Positions 55,094 to 62,957 of a DNA stretch of 64,000 nucleotides are shown piece by piece. A model generated the notes under the pieces. The model made no database searches. It had not been told where the DNA came from and saw only the letters and a program-made list of their open reading frames with translations. The first letter of the stretch is position 1; each line of letters opens with the position of its first letter. Position numbers and translations under genes: made by a program. Source of the DNA: an uncultured Poribacteria bacterium (GTDB taxonomy: Bacteria; Poribacteria; WGA-4E; PCPOR2b); NCBI GenBank assembly GCA_958296125.1, contig OY282444.1, positions 496,001-560,000 of the forward strand, in the 5' to 3' direction.

Positions 55094-56068
55094 TCACTCC
55101 TTCGCTGAGGAAAGCGCGGCTTTCAACTGCAAGAGTTGTGCTTCCGGAAGGTTTGTGATTTCAGAAATGAGTGTCATCTCCATTCCCTTGGCAAACATTG
55201 CCTTTGCAGCTTCAATCCGGCCTTCGAGCAAACCTTCCTGCTTGCCCTCAAGCAGCCCTTCCTGTTTGCCCTCGAGCAGTCCTTCCTGCTTACCCTCAAG
55301 CAGCCCGTTTTGAAAAATCTGCTGCCTTTCTCGCTCTAACGCAGCGACTAACATCGTCTTCACCTCCTCTTCGTTGCGGTAAATGTATTCTAACGACTGA
55401 TAATCGCCAGATTCAATTCGTCCGTGGAATGCTAACTGCCTAAACCAGTTTAAGAACAGACTCACCGCCTGTTTGTCCGCCTCCACAGAAAACAGATTCA
55501 GCAGCTCTACCTCCAGCAAATCTAAATCATAATGGGATTCTGCCAAAAATAACGTCGATACAATGTTTCGGATTGTTAACAACGCATCCTGACTGTATTG
55601 GTTCTCCGCAATCAGAAAATACTGAAAATCTAATGCAAATGTACCGAGGGGCGGGTGCTGTTCAATCAACCTAGAAAGATTCACAGGGGCCGTCCAAGGT
55701 GCTTCTCCGTTATACAGCACGATTGGAAAAACCGCCGGCAATTTTTTGACACCTCTGTTATTGACGAGAAAATCCATGTAAAAGTTGGTAATGTAGTTCA
55801 GCACCCGTAACGCCATGAACGGGTCAACGGTGGATTGAAACTCAATGAGAATATAGATATAGACCTCACGGTCATGAAACTGGATTTTGTAGATTAAGTC
55901 ACTCTCGGTTTCTTTGTAATGTTCGGAGATAAACGATTTATCAAGGGGTTCACAACTGGAGAAATCGAGAGCATGAACCCACTCTTGATTGACAAAGGTC
56001 TCAAGCAGTTGTCGAAATATGGTCCGATTTGAGAATAGTTTCTTATATCCGCTGTCGTGGATGTTCAT
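55094..56068 (-). CDS. Rpn-family PD-(D/E)XK recombination-promoting nuclease, copy 1
   Basis: This protein of about 324 residues starts at ATG 56068 (AAAAGGTG upstream, TGATG overlap with a leader frame). The domain at residues 1-200 begins MNIHDSGYKKLFSNRTIFRQ and carries the nuclease core ETESDLIYKIQFHDREVYIY followed by ILIEFQST (E-x-Q in place of E-x-K). The family is known from E. coli RpnA and PF-type DUF4351 transposase-like proteins; it cleaves DNA and is toxic or anti-phage. The C-terminus has three 8-residue repeats. An internal AGGAGGTGA (55360-55368) precedes ATG 55354, which would give an 86-residue C-terminal protein. This copy differs at one point in the tail (AKAMFAKG). Confidence 0.85.
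   Translation of the reverse strand: MNIHDSGYKKLFSNRTIFRQLLETFVNQEWVHALDFSSCEPLDKSFISEHYKETESDLIYKIQFHDREVYIYILIEFQSTVDPFMALRVLNYITNFYMDFLVNNRGVKKLPAVFPIVLYNGEAPWTAPVNLSRLIEQHPPLGTFALDFQYFLIAENQYSQDALLTIRNIVSTLFLAESHYDLDLLEVELLNLFSVEADKQAVSLFLNWFRQLAFHGRIESGDYQSLEYIYRNEEEVKTMLVAALERERQQIFQNGLLEGKQEGLLEGKQEGLLEGKQEGLLEGRIEAAKAMFAKGMEMTLISEITNLPEAQLLQLKAALSSAKE
55354..55368 (-). promoter_or_regulatory. Internal ribosome-binding site and start in Rpn copy 1
   Basis: AGGAGGTGA lies at 55360-55368, with ATG at 55354-55352 in frame with the nuclease gene. The internal frame spans 55094-55354. Confidence 0.55.
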
Positions 56069-56248
56069 CACTGACACCTTTTGAGCCAATAGGGTAAACG
56101 GATTCTTTCCAGTGTTGAAGAAAGTTCGTCCAGTCGGCGTATAACGTGAAGGCGCATGTTAACAATTCGTTTGGTTGGATTTGCGCTATATCATGTCTTT
56201 TGCTCCTTTCTGTTCCGAGATTGTCGAGAGCGGTGCCTAACATTGTTT

Positions 56249-57247
56249 TCACTCCTTCACCGAGGAAAGCGCGGCTTTCAACTGCAAGAGTTGTGCTTCC
56301 GGAAGATGGGTGATTTCAGAAATGAGTCTCATCTCCATTCCCTTGGCAAGCATGGCCTTTGCAGCTTCAATCCGGCCTTCGAGCAAACCTTCCTGTTTGC
56401 CCTCGACTCTGCCTTTCTGCTCACCTTCGAGCAGCCCTTTCTGCTCACCTTCGAGCAGCCCTTCCTGCTTGCCCTCAAGCAGCCCGTTTTGAAAAATCTG
56501 CTGCCTTTCTCGCTCTAACGCAGCGACTAACATCGTCTTCACCTCCTCTTCGTTGCGGTAAATGTATTCTAACGACTGATAATCGCCAGATTCAATTCGT
56601 CCGTGGAATGCTAACTGCCTAAACCAGTTTAAAAACAGACTCACCGCCTGTTTGTCCGCCTCCACAGAAAACAGATTCAGTAGTTCTACCTCCAGCAAAT
56701 CTAAATCATAATGGGATTCTGCCAAAAACAACGTCGATACAATGTTTCGGATTGTTAACAACGCCTCCTGACCGTATTGATTCTCCGCAATCAGAAAATA
56801 CTGAAAATCTAATGCAAATGTACCGAGGGGCGGGTGCTGTTCAATCAACCTAGAAAGATTCACAGGGGCCGTCCAAGGTGCTTCTCCGTTATACAGCACG
56901 ATTGGGAAAACCGCCGGCAGTCTGTTGACGTTTCTGTTATTGACGAGAAAATCCATGTAAAAGTTGGTAATGTAGTTCAGCACCCGTAACGCCATGAACG
57001 GGTCAACGGTGGATTGAAACTCAATGAGAATATAGATATAGACCTCACGGTCATGAAACTGGATTTTGTAGATTAAGTCACTCTCGGTTTCTTTGTAGTG
57101 TTCGGAGATAAACGATTTATCAAGGGGTTCACAACTGGAGAAGTCGAGAGCATGGACCCACTCTTGATTGACAAAGGTCTCAAGCAGTTGCCGAAATATG
57201 GTCCGATTTGAGAATAGTTTCTTATATCCGCTGTCGTGGATGTTCAT
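56249..57247 (-). CDS. Rpn-family PD-(D/E)XK nuclease, copy 2
   Basis: This copy of about 332 residues starts at ATG 57247. Here a 3-base change in the leader removes the upstream TTG used as possible start in the other copies, which supports ATG as the true initiator of the family. The nuclease core is unchanged from copy 1 (YIYILIEFQST). The C-terminus carries four 8-residue repeats (LLEGKQEG, two LLEGEQKG, RVEGKQEG) and ends GMEMRLISEITHLPEAQ. Internal AGGAGGTGA (56539-56547) precedes ATG 56533, giving a 94-residue product. It is followed by a small frame with AAGGAG at 56252-56257. Confidence 0.85.
   Translation of the reverse strand: MNIHDSGYKKLFSNRTIFRQLLETFVNQEWVHALDFSSCEPLDKSFISEHYKETESDLIYKIQFHDREVYIYILIEFQSTVDPFMALRVLNYITNFYMDFLVNNRNVNRLPAVFPIVLYNGEAPWTAPVNLSRLIEQHPPLGTFALDFQYFLIAENQYGQEALLTIRNIVSTLFLAESHYDLDLLEVELLNLFSVEADKQAVSLFLNWFRQLAFHGRIESGDYQSLEYIYRNEEEVKTMLVAALERERQQIFQNGLLEGKQEGLLEGEQKGLLEGEQKGRVEGKQEGLLEGRIEAAKAMLAKGMEMRLISEITHLPEAQLLQLKAALSSVKE
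56533..56547 (-). promoter_or_regulatory. Internal ribosome-binding site and start in Rpn copy 2
   Basis: AGGAGGTGA lies at 56539-56547, with ATG at 56533-56531 in frame with the nuclease gene. The internal frame spans 56249-56533. Confidence 0.55.
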
Positions 57248-57424
57248 CACTGACACCTTTTGAAATAGGGTAAACGGATTCTTTCCGGTGTTGAAGAAAG
57301 TTTGTCCAGTCGGCGTATAACGTGAAGGCGCATGTTAACAATTCGTTCGGTTGGATTTGCGCTATATCATGTCTTTTGCTCCTTTCTGTTCCGAGATTGT
57401 CGAGAGCGGTGCCTAACATTGTTT

Positions 57425-58423
57425 TCACTCCTTCACCGAGGAAAGCGCGGCTTTCAACTGCAAGAGTTGTGCTTCCGGAAGATGGGTGATTTCAGAAATG
57501 AGTCTCATCTCCATTCCCTTGGCAAGCATGGCCTTTGCAGCTTCAATCCGGCCTTCGAGCAAACCTTCCTGTTTGCCCTCGACTCTGCCTTTCTGCTCCC
57601 CTTCGAGCAGCCCTTCCTGCTTGCCCTCAAGCAGTCCTTCTTGCTTGCCCTCAAGCAGCCCGTTTTGAAAAATCTGCTGCCTTTCTCGCTCTAACGCAGC
57701 GACTAACATCGTCTTCACCTCCTCTTCGTTGCGGTAAATGTATTCTAACGACTGATAATCGCCAGATTCAATCCGTCCGTGGAATGCTAACTGCCTAAAC
57801 CAGTTTAAAAACAGACTTACCGCCTGTTTGTCCGCCTCCACAGAAAACAGATTCAGCAGCTCTACCTCCAGCAAATCTAAATCATAATGGGATTCTGCCA
57901 AAAATAACGTTGATACAATGTTTCGGATTGTTAACAACGCATCCTGACTGTATTGATTCTCCGCAATCAGAAAATACTGAAAATCTAATGCAAATGTACC
58001 GCGGGGCGGGTGCTGTTCAATCAACCTAGAAAGATTCACAGGGGCCGTCCAAGGTGCTTCTCCATTATACAGCACGATTGGGAAAACCGCCGGCAGTCTG
58101 TTGACGTTTCTGTTATTGACGAGAAAATCCATGTAAAAGTTGGTAATGTAGTTCAGCACCCGTAACGCCATGAACGGGTCAACGGTGGATTGAAACTCAA
58201 TGAGAATATAGATATAGACCTCACGGTCATGAAACTGGATTTTGTAGATTAAATCACTCTCGGTTTCTTTGTAATGTTCGGAGATAAACGATTTATCAAG
58301 GGGTTCACAACTGGAGAAATCGAGAGCATGAACCCATTCTTGGTTGACAAAGGTCTCAAGCAGTTCCCGAAATATGGTCCGATTTGAGAATAGTTTCTTA
58401 TATCCACTGTCGTGGATGTTCAT
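57425..58423 (-). CDS. Rpn-family PD-(D/E)XK nuclease, copy 3
   Basis: This copy of about 332 residues starts at ATG 58423. It differs from the others at few places (FRELLETF for FRQLLETF; HPPRGTFALDFQYF for HPPLG). Four 8-residue repeats (two LLEGKQEG, LLEGEQKG, RVEGKQEG) are present. The tail is identical to that of copy 2 (GMEMRLISEITHLPEAQ), while part of its N-terminal half matches copy 1 better, indicating gene conversion between units. Internal AGGAGGTGA (57715-57723) precedes ATG 57709, giving a 94-residue product. Confidence 0.85.
   Translation of the reverse strand: MNIHDSGYKKLFSNRTIFRELLETFVNQEWVHALDFSSCEPLDKSFISEHYKETESDLIYKIQFHDREVYIYILIEFQSTVDPFMALRVLNYITNFYMDFLVNNRNVNRLPAVFPIVLYNGEAPWTAPVNLSRLIEQHPPRGTFALDFQYFLIAENQYSQDALLTIRNIVSTLFLAESHYDLDLLEVELLNLFSVEADKQAVSLFLNWFRQLAFHGRIESGDYQSLEYIYRNEEEVKTMLVAALERERQQIFQNGLLEGKQEGLLEGKQEGLLEGEQKGRVEGKQEGLLEGRIEAAKAMLAKGMEMRLISEITHLPEAQLLQLKAALSSVKE
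57709..57723 (-). promoter_or_regulatory. Internal ribosome-binding site and start in Rpn copy 3
   Basis: AGGAGGTGA lies at 57715-57723, with ATG at 57709-57707 in frame with the nuclease gene. The internal frame spans 57425-57709. Confidence 0.55.
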
Positions 58424-58603
58424 CACTGACACCTTTTGAGCCAATAGGGTAAACGGATTCTTTCCGGTGTTGAAGAAAGTTTGTCCAGTCGGCGTATAAC
58501 GTGAAGGCGCATGTTAACAATTCGTTCGGTTGGATTTGCGCTGTATCATGTCTTTTGCTCCTTTTTGTTCCGAGATTGTCGAGAGCGGTGACTAACATTG
58601 TTT

Positions 58604-59650
58604 TCACTCCTTCACCGAGGAAAGCGCGGCTTTCAACTGCAAGAGTTGTGCTTCCGGAAGGTTTGTGATTTCAGAAATGAGTGTCATCTCCATTCCCTTA
58701 GCAAGCATTGCCTTTGCAGCTTCAATCCGGCCTTCGAGCAAACCTTCCTGTTTGCCCTCAATTCTGCCTTTCTGCTCACCTTCGAGCAGCCCTTTCTGCT
58801 CACCTTCGAGCAGTCCTTCCTGCTTGCCCTCAAGCAGCCCTTCCTGCTTGCCCTCGAGCAGTCCTTCCTGCTTACCCTCAAGCAGCCCGTTTTGAAAAAT
58901 CTGCTGCCTTTCTCGCTCTAACGCAGCGACTAACATCGTCTTCACCTCCTCTTCGTTGCGGTAAATGTATTCCAACGACTGATAATCGCCAGATTCAATC
59001 CGTCCGTGGAATGCTAACTGCCTAAACCAGTTTAAGAACAGACTCACCGCCTGTTTGTCCGCCTCCACAGAAAACAGATTCAGCAGCTCTACCTCCAGCA
59101 AATCTAAATCATAATGGGATTCTGCCAAAAATAACGTCGATACAATGTTTCGGATTGTTAACAACGCATCCTGACTGTATTGGTTCTCCGCAATCAGAAA
59201 ATACTGAAAATCTAATGCAAATGTACCGAGGGGCGGGTGCTGTTCAATCAACCTAGAAAGATTCACAGGGGCCGTCCAAGGTGCTTCTCCGTTATACAGC
59301 ACGATTGGGAAAACCGCCGGCAATTTTTTGACACCTTTGTTATTGACGAGAAAATCCATGTAAAAGTTGGTAATGTAGTTCAGCACCCGTAACGCCATGA
59401 ACGGGTCAACGGTGGATTGAAACTCAATGAGAATATAGATATAGACCTCACGGTCATGAAACTGGATTTTGTAGATTAAGTCACTCTCGGTTTCTTTGTA
59501 ATGTTCGGAGATAAACGATTTATCAAGGGGTTCACAACTGGAGAAATCGAGAGCATGAACCCATTCTTGGTTGACAAAGGTCTCAAGCAGTTGCCGAAAT
59601 ATGGTCCGATTTGAGAATAGTTTCTTATATCCGCTGTCGTGGATGTTCAT
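58604..59650 (-). CDS. Rpn-family PD-(D/E)XK nuclease, copy 4 (first in transcription order)
   Basis: This is the longest copy, about 348 residues, starting at ATG 59650. It has six 8-residue repeats (three LLEGKQEG, two LLEGEQKG, RIEGKQEG), the largest number in the array. Its tail (GMEMTLISEITNLPEAQ) is like copy 1. Internal AGGAGGTGA (58942-58950) precedes ATG 58936, giving a 110-residue product. Upstream of 59790 the sequence is unique, so the promoter of the array should lie between there and 60296. The leader frame in front of this copy lacks the AAGGAG-ATG start seen in the other units. Confidence 0.85.
   Translation of the reverse strand: MNIHDSGYKKLFSNRTIFRQLLETFVNQEWVHALDFSSCEPLDKSFISEHYKETESDLIYKIQFHDREVYIYILIEFQSTVDPFMALRVLNYITNFYMDFLVNNKGVKKLPAVFPIVLYNGEAPWTAPVNLSRLIEQHPPLGTFALDFQYFLIAENQYSQDALLTIRNIVSTLFLAESHYDLDLLEVELLNLFSVEADKQAVSLFLNWFRQLAFHGRIESGDYQSLEYIYRNEEEVKTMLVAALERERQQIFQNGLLEGKQEGLLEGKQEGLLEGKQEGLLEGEQKGLLEGEQKGRIEGKQEGLLEGRIEAAKAMLAKGMEMTLISEITNLPEAQLLQLKAALSSVKE
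58936..58950 (-). promoter_or_regulatory. Internal ribosome-binding site and start in Rpn copy 4
   Basis: AGGAGGTGA lies at 58942-58950, with ATG at 58936-58934 in frame with the nuclease gene. The internal frame spans 58604-58936. Confidence 0.55.
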
Positions 59651-59790
59651 CACTGACACCTTTTGAGCCAATAGGGTAAACGGATTCTTTCCGGTGTTGA
59701 AGAAAGTTCGTCCAGTCGGCGTATAACGTGAAGGCGCATGTTAACAATTCGTTCGGTTGGATTTGCGCTGTATCATGTCTTTTGCTCCTT

Positions 59791-60296
59791 AGCGCAAACT
59801 GTCGGGGGTTGTGAACCAAGGAACCGTGCGAGTTCTTAAAAATCGTTTTTGCGCTATGAATCCATATCATCGGTGGAGGCTGCCGTTTAAAGTAGGACAT
59901 TTCCTACGGGATTAGGGCAACCACAAGAGTTGCCCCTACAAACCAACCGAAGTGGGTAAGGATTGACTGTAGTTACCCGATTCATCGGGCATCAATAGTT
60001 GTGTTGTCCGACGGTGAATCACCGAACTACGAGGCGGGAAGGTTCAACTGCGTAACTTCTATAAAGAACAAAGACTTAGGTTCATGTAAAAAGAAGGTGC
60101 AAAGCGTGAAGATGAACAGTTGGGTTTCACTCGTATTTCGGCAATTTCAAGCGGCATGAGACCTCAAAAGTATCTCTGCTGCGTATGATTTTTCATGGAT
60201 TTCCGTTCAACCCAACCTACGCGCTGTTGCACAATTTCTTAACATGAGCCAGACAATTTTATATTCCTTGCTGAAGATGAGGCGCAATGAATTGCC
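59791..60296. other. Intergenic region upstream of the Rpn array
   Basis: These 506 bases have no protein-like frame. They contain the palindrome GGGCAACCACAAGAGTTGCCC (59915-59935), similar to the one at 50340, and pieces such as TTGGGTTTCAC (60120) and CCAACCTACG (60213) that look like eroded dispersed repeats. The promoter for the nuclease array is expected here, but no clear box pair was identified. Confidence 0.45.
59915..59940. repeat. Short palindromic repeat, copy B
   Basis: GGGCAACCACAAGAGTTGCC followed by CCTACA. It shares stem, loop and tail with copy A at 50340-50363. The two copies flank the defence-like cluster. Confidence 0.45.
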
Positions 60297-61967
60297 CTAC
60301 GGTTCAATTAGCAATTGAACCGGCAGTTTTCCTTGAGCCTCCTGTGCCCCGACAATCACCTCAACGGCTGCGGACACAGAGGTGTCGTGGATATCGTAAG
60401 CGGCAAGGGATGCGGAGATACCGGGGCAGCCTCGGAGCGTGTAAGGCGATCCAAGGGCAATGACAATGACGGGGGTTTTAGTTTCTAAGCTAATCTGCTG
60501 GATGAGCCCTGCTTGTTCATGATTCGTGATTCCAGCGATAACCACATCGGCGTTTTCCGCCTGCAGGATTAGTTGCGGCAGGATACCCTCCACCCCCGGC
60601 TTCTCTGGGATTCTCGCTTCAACCGTGTTCGGGTGATGTATTTTGAAGCTATCAAATAAGGTCGGTGATTCACTCAAGATCAGAACGAAGGCTTCCGACT
60701 TTAATTTTAAGGGCAGGATGTTATTTCGATTCCCCACTACTGTAATTGCACGCGATGCAATTGTTTGAGCAAGTTGCTGATGTGCCTCTCTCCCGACGGT
60801 GGTTCCTACCGTATCGGGATCAACGAAACGCCGATCAAACGCCGCTCTCTTACTTTTCAGGATACGCTTGACGGATTGATCCAACCGGGCTTGAGAGATG
60901 CGTCCACTTTTCACCGCGGAGAGCAGTGTGTCAAAGACTTCAATTTGCTTTGTGGGTGTCCAGAGCACAAGCACGATGTCCGCGCCAGCCTCAATTGCCA
61001 TGACCGCAGCTTCGCCCGATCGGTAGCGACCATCGATCGCTTTCATCTCCATATCGTCGGTAATGAGCAAACCATCAAAACCGAGTTCCTTTCGTAAGAG
61101 ATCCGTTAAGATAGTCGGCGAGAGCGTGGCGGGTCGATCGGTATCAAGGGCGGGATAGATAATATGCGCTGTCATGATTGCAGCGACATCGGCATCAATC
61201 GCTGCCCGAAAGGGTTGCAACTCAAGGGCGTGGATGCGCTCCAGATCATGGTTCACGGTTGGCAGATCGAAGTGTGAGTCAACGGTGGTGTCTCCGTGTC
61301 CGGGGAAATGCTTCGCGGTTGCTAGCACACCGTTGTGTTGCAACCCCTGGATATAGGCGACTCCCAAACGGGAAACAAGCCCCGGCGATTCACCGAAGGA
61401 GCGGCGACCGATAATGGGATTCTGCGGATTATTGTTGACATCCATGACCGGCGCGAAGTTAAGGTTGACCCCCACCGCGGCGAGTTCAACGGCGGTAATC
61501 TCTCCTGCACGCTCTGCCAATTCAGTCGAATCGGTCGCGCCCAACGCCATATTGCCGGGCAGCACCGTCGCGCCCTCTCTCAAGCGAATGACCCAACCGC
61601 CCTCTTGATCTATCCCAATGAACAACGGAATTTGATGCGCCGTTGTTCTCGTCAATCGCTGGAGCTCGTTTGTTAATTCCGCGGTCTGTTTCGGGGATTG
61701 GATATTCCGACTAAAGAGGACGACCCCACCGACAAACCGTTCGCGGATATGGGTTTCGATGGCTTCGTTGGCTTGTGTCCCCTCGAAGCCGACCATGATG
61801 AGCTGTCCGACTTTTTCCTCTATTGTCATTTTGGTTATCATTGTGTCAATTTCCGGATCGGTGAGGGCAGAAATTGGGGCCGAGACCGCCCCGATCAGAA
61901 GTGCGGCAAGTAGGTATGAGAGATAGTGACATAGTGCACTGTGTGTCGTGCGTAACAGGGATTTCAA
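60297..61967 (-). CDS. GH3-family beta-N-acetylhexosaminidase (NagZ/YbbD-like), secreted
   Basis: This glycoside hydrolase family 3 protein of about 556 residues cleaves N-acetylglucosamine from peptidoglycan or chitin-type oligomers. Diagnostic is the NagZ loop KHFPGHGDTTVDSHFDLP with the catalytic His/Asp pair, and the nucleophile aspartate in LLITDDMEMKAIDGRYR. IDQEGGWVIRL and PVMDVNNNPQNPIIGRRSFG are also typical. A second domain after residue 350 resembles that of Bacillus YbbD (NagZ). A hydrophobic signal (HYLSYLLAALLIGAVSAPIS) lies at the start. The start codon is uncertain; TTG 61967 is my choice, because the longer frame is a fusion with RraA debris. Confidence 0.85.
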   Translation of the reverse strand: MKSLLRTTHSALCHYLSYLLAALLIGAVSAPISALTDPEIDTMITKMTIEEKVGQLIMVGFEGTQANEAIETHIRERFVGGVVLFSRNIQSPKQTAELTNELQRLTRTTAHQIPLFIGIDQEGGWVIRLREGATVLPGNMALGATDSTELAERAGEITAVELAAVGVNLNFAPVMDVNNNPQNPIIGRRSFGESPGLVSRLGVAYIQGLQHNGVLATAKHFPGHGDTTVDSHFDLPTVNHDLERIHALELQPFRAAIDADVAAIMTAHIIYPALDTDRPATLSPTILTDLLRKELGFDGLLITDDMEMKAIDGRYRSGEAAVMAIEAGADIVLVLWTPTKQIEVFDTLLSAVKSGRISQARLDQSVKRILKSKRAAFDRRFVDPDTVGTTVGREAHQQLAQTIASRAITVVGNRNNILPLKLKSEAFVLILSESPTLFDSFKIHHPNTVEARIPEKPGVEGILPQLILQAENADVVIAGITNHEQAGLIQQISLETKTPVIVIALGSPYTLRGCPGISASLAAYDIHDTSVSAAVEVIVGAQEAQGKLPVQLLIEP

Positions 61968-62302
61968 TTCCTTCCTGTAGACTTGCTTCGGAAACTTTTG
62001 CTGGAAAACTAGAATCGTCGGTTTCTTTGATGTATCAAGTGCGTCAATGACATCCATAAAGGTTAAACGTAAGTAATTCGGATCTGGCAATCCATACACG
62101 CATGTGACCGCATATCCGACGAGCCTACCTAATTCGGGATACATACAACGGATGGATTGGTCGGTATACCAGTTCTCTGTCCAGGGATTATAAGCCCAAG
62201 ACAGAGGGGATTTTTCGGGTAGGTAGCCACAACGTTGGTGATTGATGGTGTATCGTAGTTTCGCAATTCTTCTAAAATGTCTGTTGCTGTTGATTTTGCC
62301 AT
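61968..62302 (-). pseudogene. RraA-family gene fragment, frameshifted and fused to GH3
   Basis: The ATG at 62302, after a perfect AGGAGGTGA (62306-62314), encodes AKSTATDILEELRNYDTPSI, then TNVVATYPKNPLCLGL. At about 62190-62193 one base is missing. The neighbouring frame continues YNPWTENWYTDQSIRCMYPE, then LGRLVGYAVTCVYG and KPTILVFQQKFP, all typical of RraA/dimethylmenaquinone methyltransferase-like proteins. The gene is cut off at about residue 112, half its usual length, and runs in frame into the GH3 signal peptide. The automatic GTG start at 62309 is an artefact of this fusion. Confidence 0.75.
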
Positions 62303-62423
62303 GAGTCACCTCCTCGTAAGTAGACTGTCAGGCAAATGAGGAGGGCACTGACAGTTAGTAGTCGCGCAATTCATTGCACATCGGACGGGCAATAAATTAA
62401 GTACAAACACTGAAATCTGCTCA

Positions 62424-62840
62424 CTACGGATTCGGCGGTGAGGTACAGATGAGTACCTCCATCGTCTCATTTCCTGTGTTCTCGATGCCGTGTTCGCACC
62501 ATGGCGGCAGATGGATAAAGGTGCCTTCCTGCACATCGATTTTCTCGCCGGCGAGCGTCATAACGCCGCGCCCACGTATAATGACATAGCACTCTTCGGT
62601 GTGGTGGCTGCCCGGCTCTAGCATAACGTGAGGGGGGATATAAAACATCACCAGCCCCAGATTCTGGGCGGGTGCTTTCGGGTTGGCAGGATGGACGATA
62701 CGCACACCAATCCCTTCGCAATCGGGATATTTCACCGGCACACCATCCTGCGCCTTGACAACATTGGGGAGTACCTTTTCTCTCGGCTTGGGAATCGGGG
62801 GTTCGCCTTCGTAACCTTTGAACATTGTAATTTTTGCCAT
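62424..62840 (-). CDS. Small cupin-domain protein
   Basis: This 138-residue single-domain cupin has the two conserved motifs. The first reads LEPGSHHTEECYVIIRGRG (metal-binding His, His, Glu). The second reads HLPPWCEHGIENTGNETM, whose last ligand histidine is in WCEHGI. Such proteins bind a metal and may be isomerases, dioxygenases or sugar-binding regulators; nothing here narrows it down. It ends about 120 bases before the RraA-GH3 region on the same strand. Confidence 0.82.
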   Translation of the reverse strand: MAKITMFKGYEGEPPIPKPREKVLPNVVKAQDGVPVKYPDCEGIGVRIVHPANPKAPAQNLGLVMFYIPPHVMLEPGSHHTEECYVIIRGRGVMTLAGEKIDVQEGTFIHLPPWCEHGIENTGNETMEVLICTSPPNP

Positions 62841-62924
62841 TGTTGTTACCTCACTTATGTTAATTCACTAGTTCATTGAACTGATAAACTGTATACATTA
62901 GTAGTAGAACGTGATGCGAAAGGT

Positions 62925-62957
62925 AGAGACGGGCGGGGGGGGGCCGCCTCTACAGGG
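62925..62957. repeat. G-rich short repeat
   Basis: GGTAGAGACGGGC, then a run of nine G (62935-62943), then CCGCCTCTACAGG. It is an imperfect palindrome ending in the TCTACAGG/CTACAGG tail shared with other palindromes here (30896, 50356). Long G runs can form quadruplexes. It is probably a dispersed element. Confidence 0.4.

Larger units (their letters stand above)
54641..59790 (-). repeat. Tandem array of about 1.18-kb Rpn units
   Basis: Four full units and one truncated unit lie head to tail on the minus strand, with near-identical sequence over coding and about 159-base intergenic parts. Each junction holds a small frame led by AAGGAG that starts MLGTALDNLG or MLVTALDNLG (for example 56043-56243), and a 29-codon frame MRLHVIRRLDELSSTLERIR that ends TGATG on the Rpn start. 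The 24-base repeats inside each gene differ in number: 5 (54779-54898), 3 (55232-55303), 4 (56387-56482), 4 (57563-57658) and 6 (58742-58885). The left boundary is at about 59790, where similarity between units ends. Confidence 0.85.

Noticed and set aside
54683-59025. Plus-strand frames rich in Ser-Pro-Cys (PSSSPSCLPSSSP) opposite the Rpn repeats
   Set aside because: They are antisense translations of the 24-base repeats and recur only because the repeats do. No start signals fit.
59625-59900. 91-residue frame upstream of Rpn copy 4
   Set aside because: It runs from unique sequence into the repeated leader and has no ribosome-binding site. Only the leader part is shared with the other copies.
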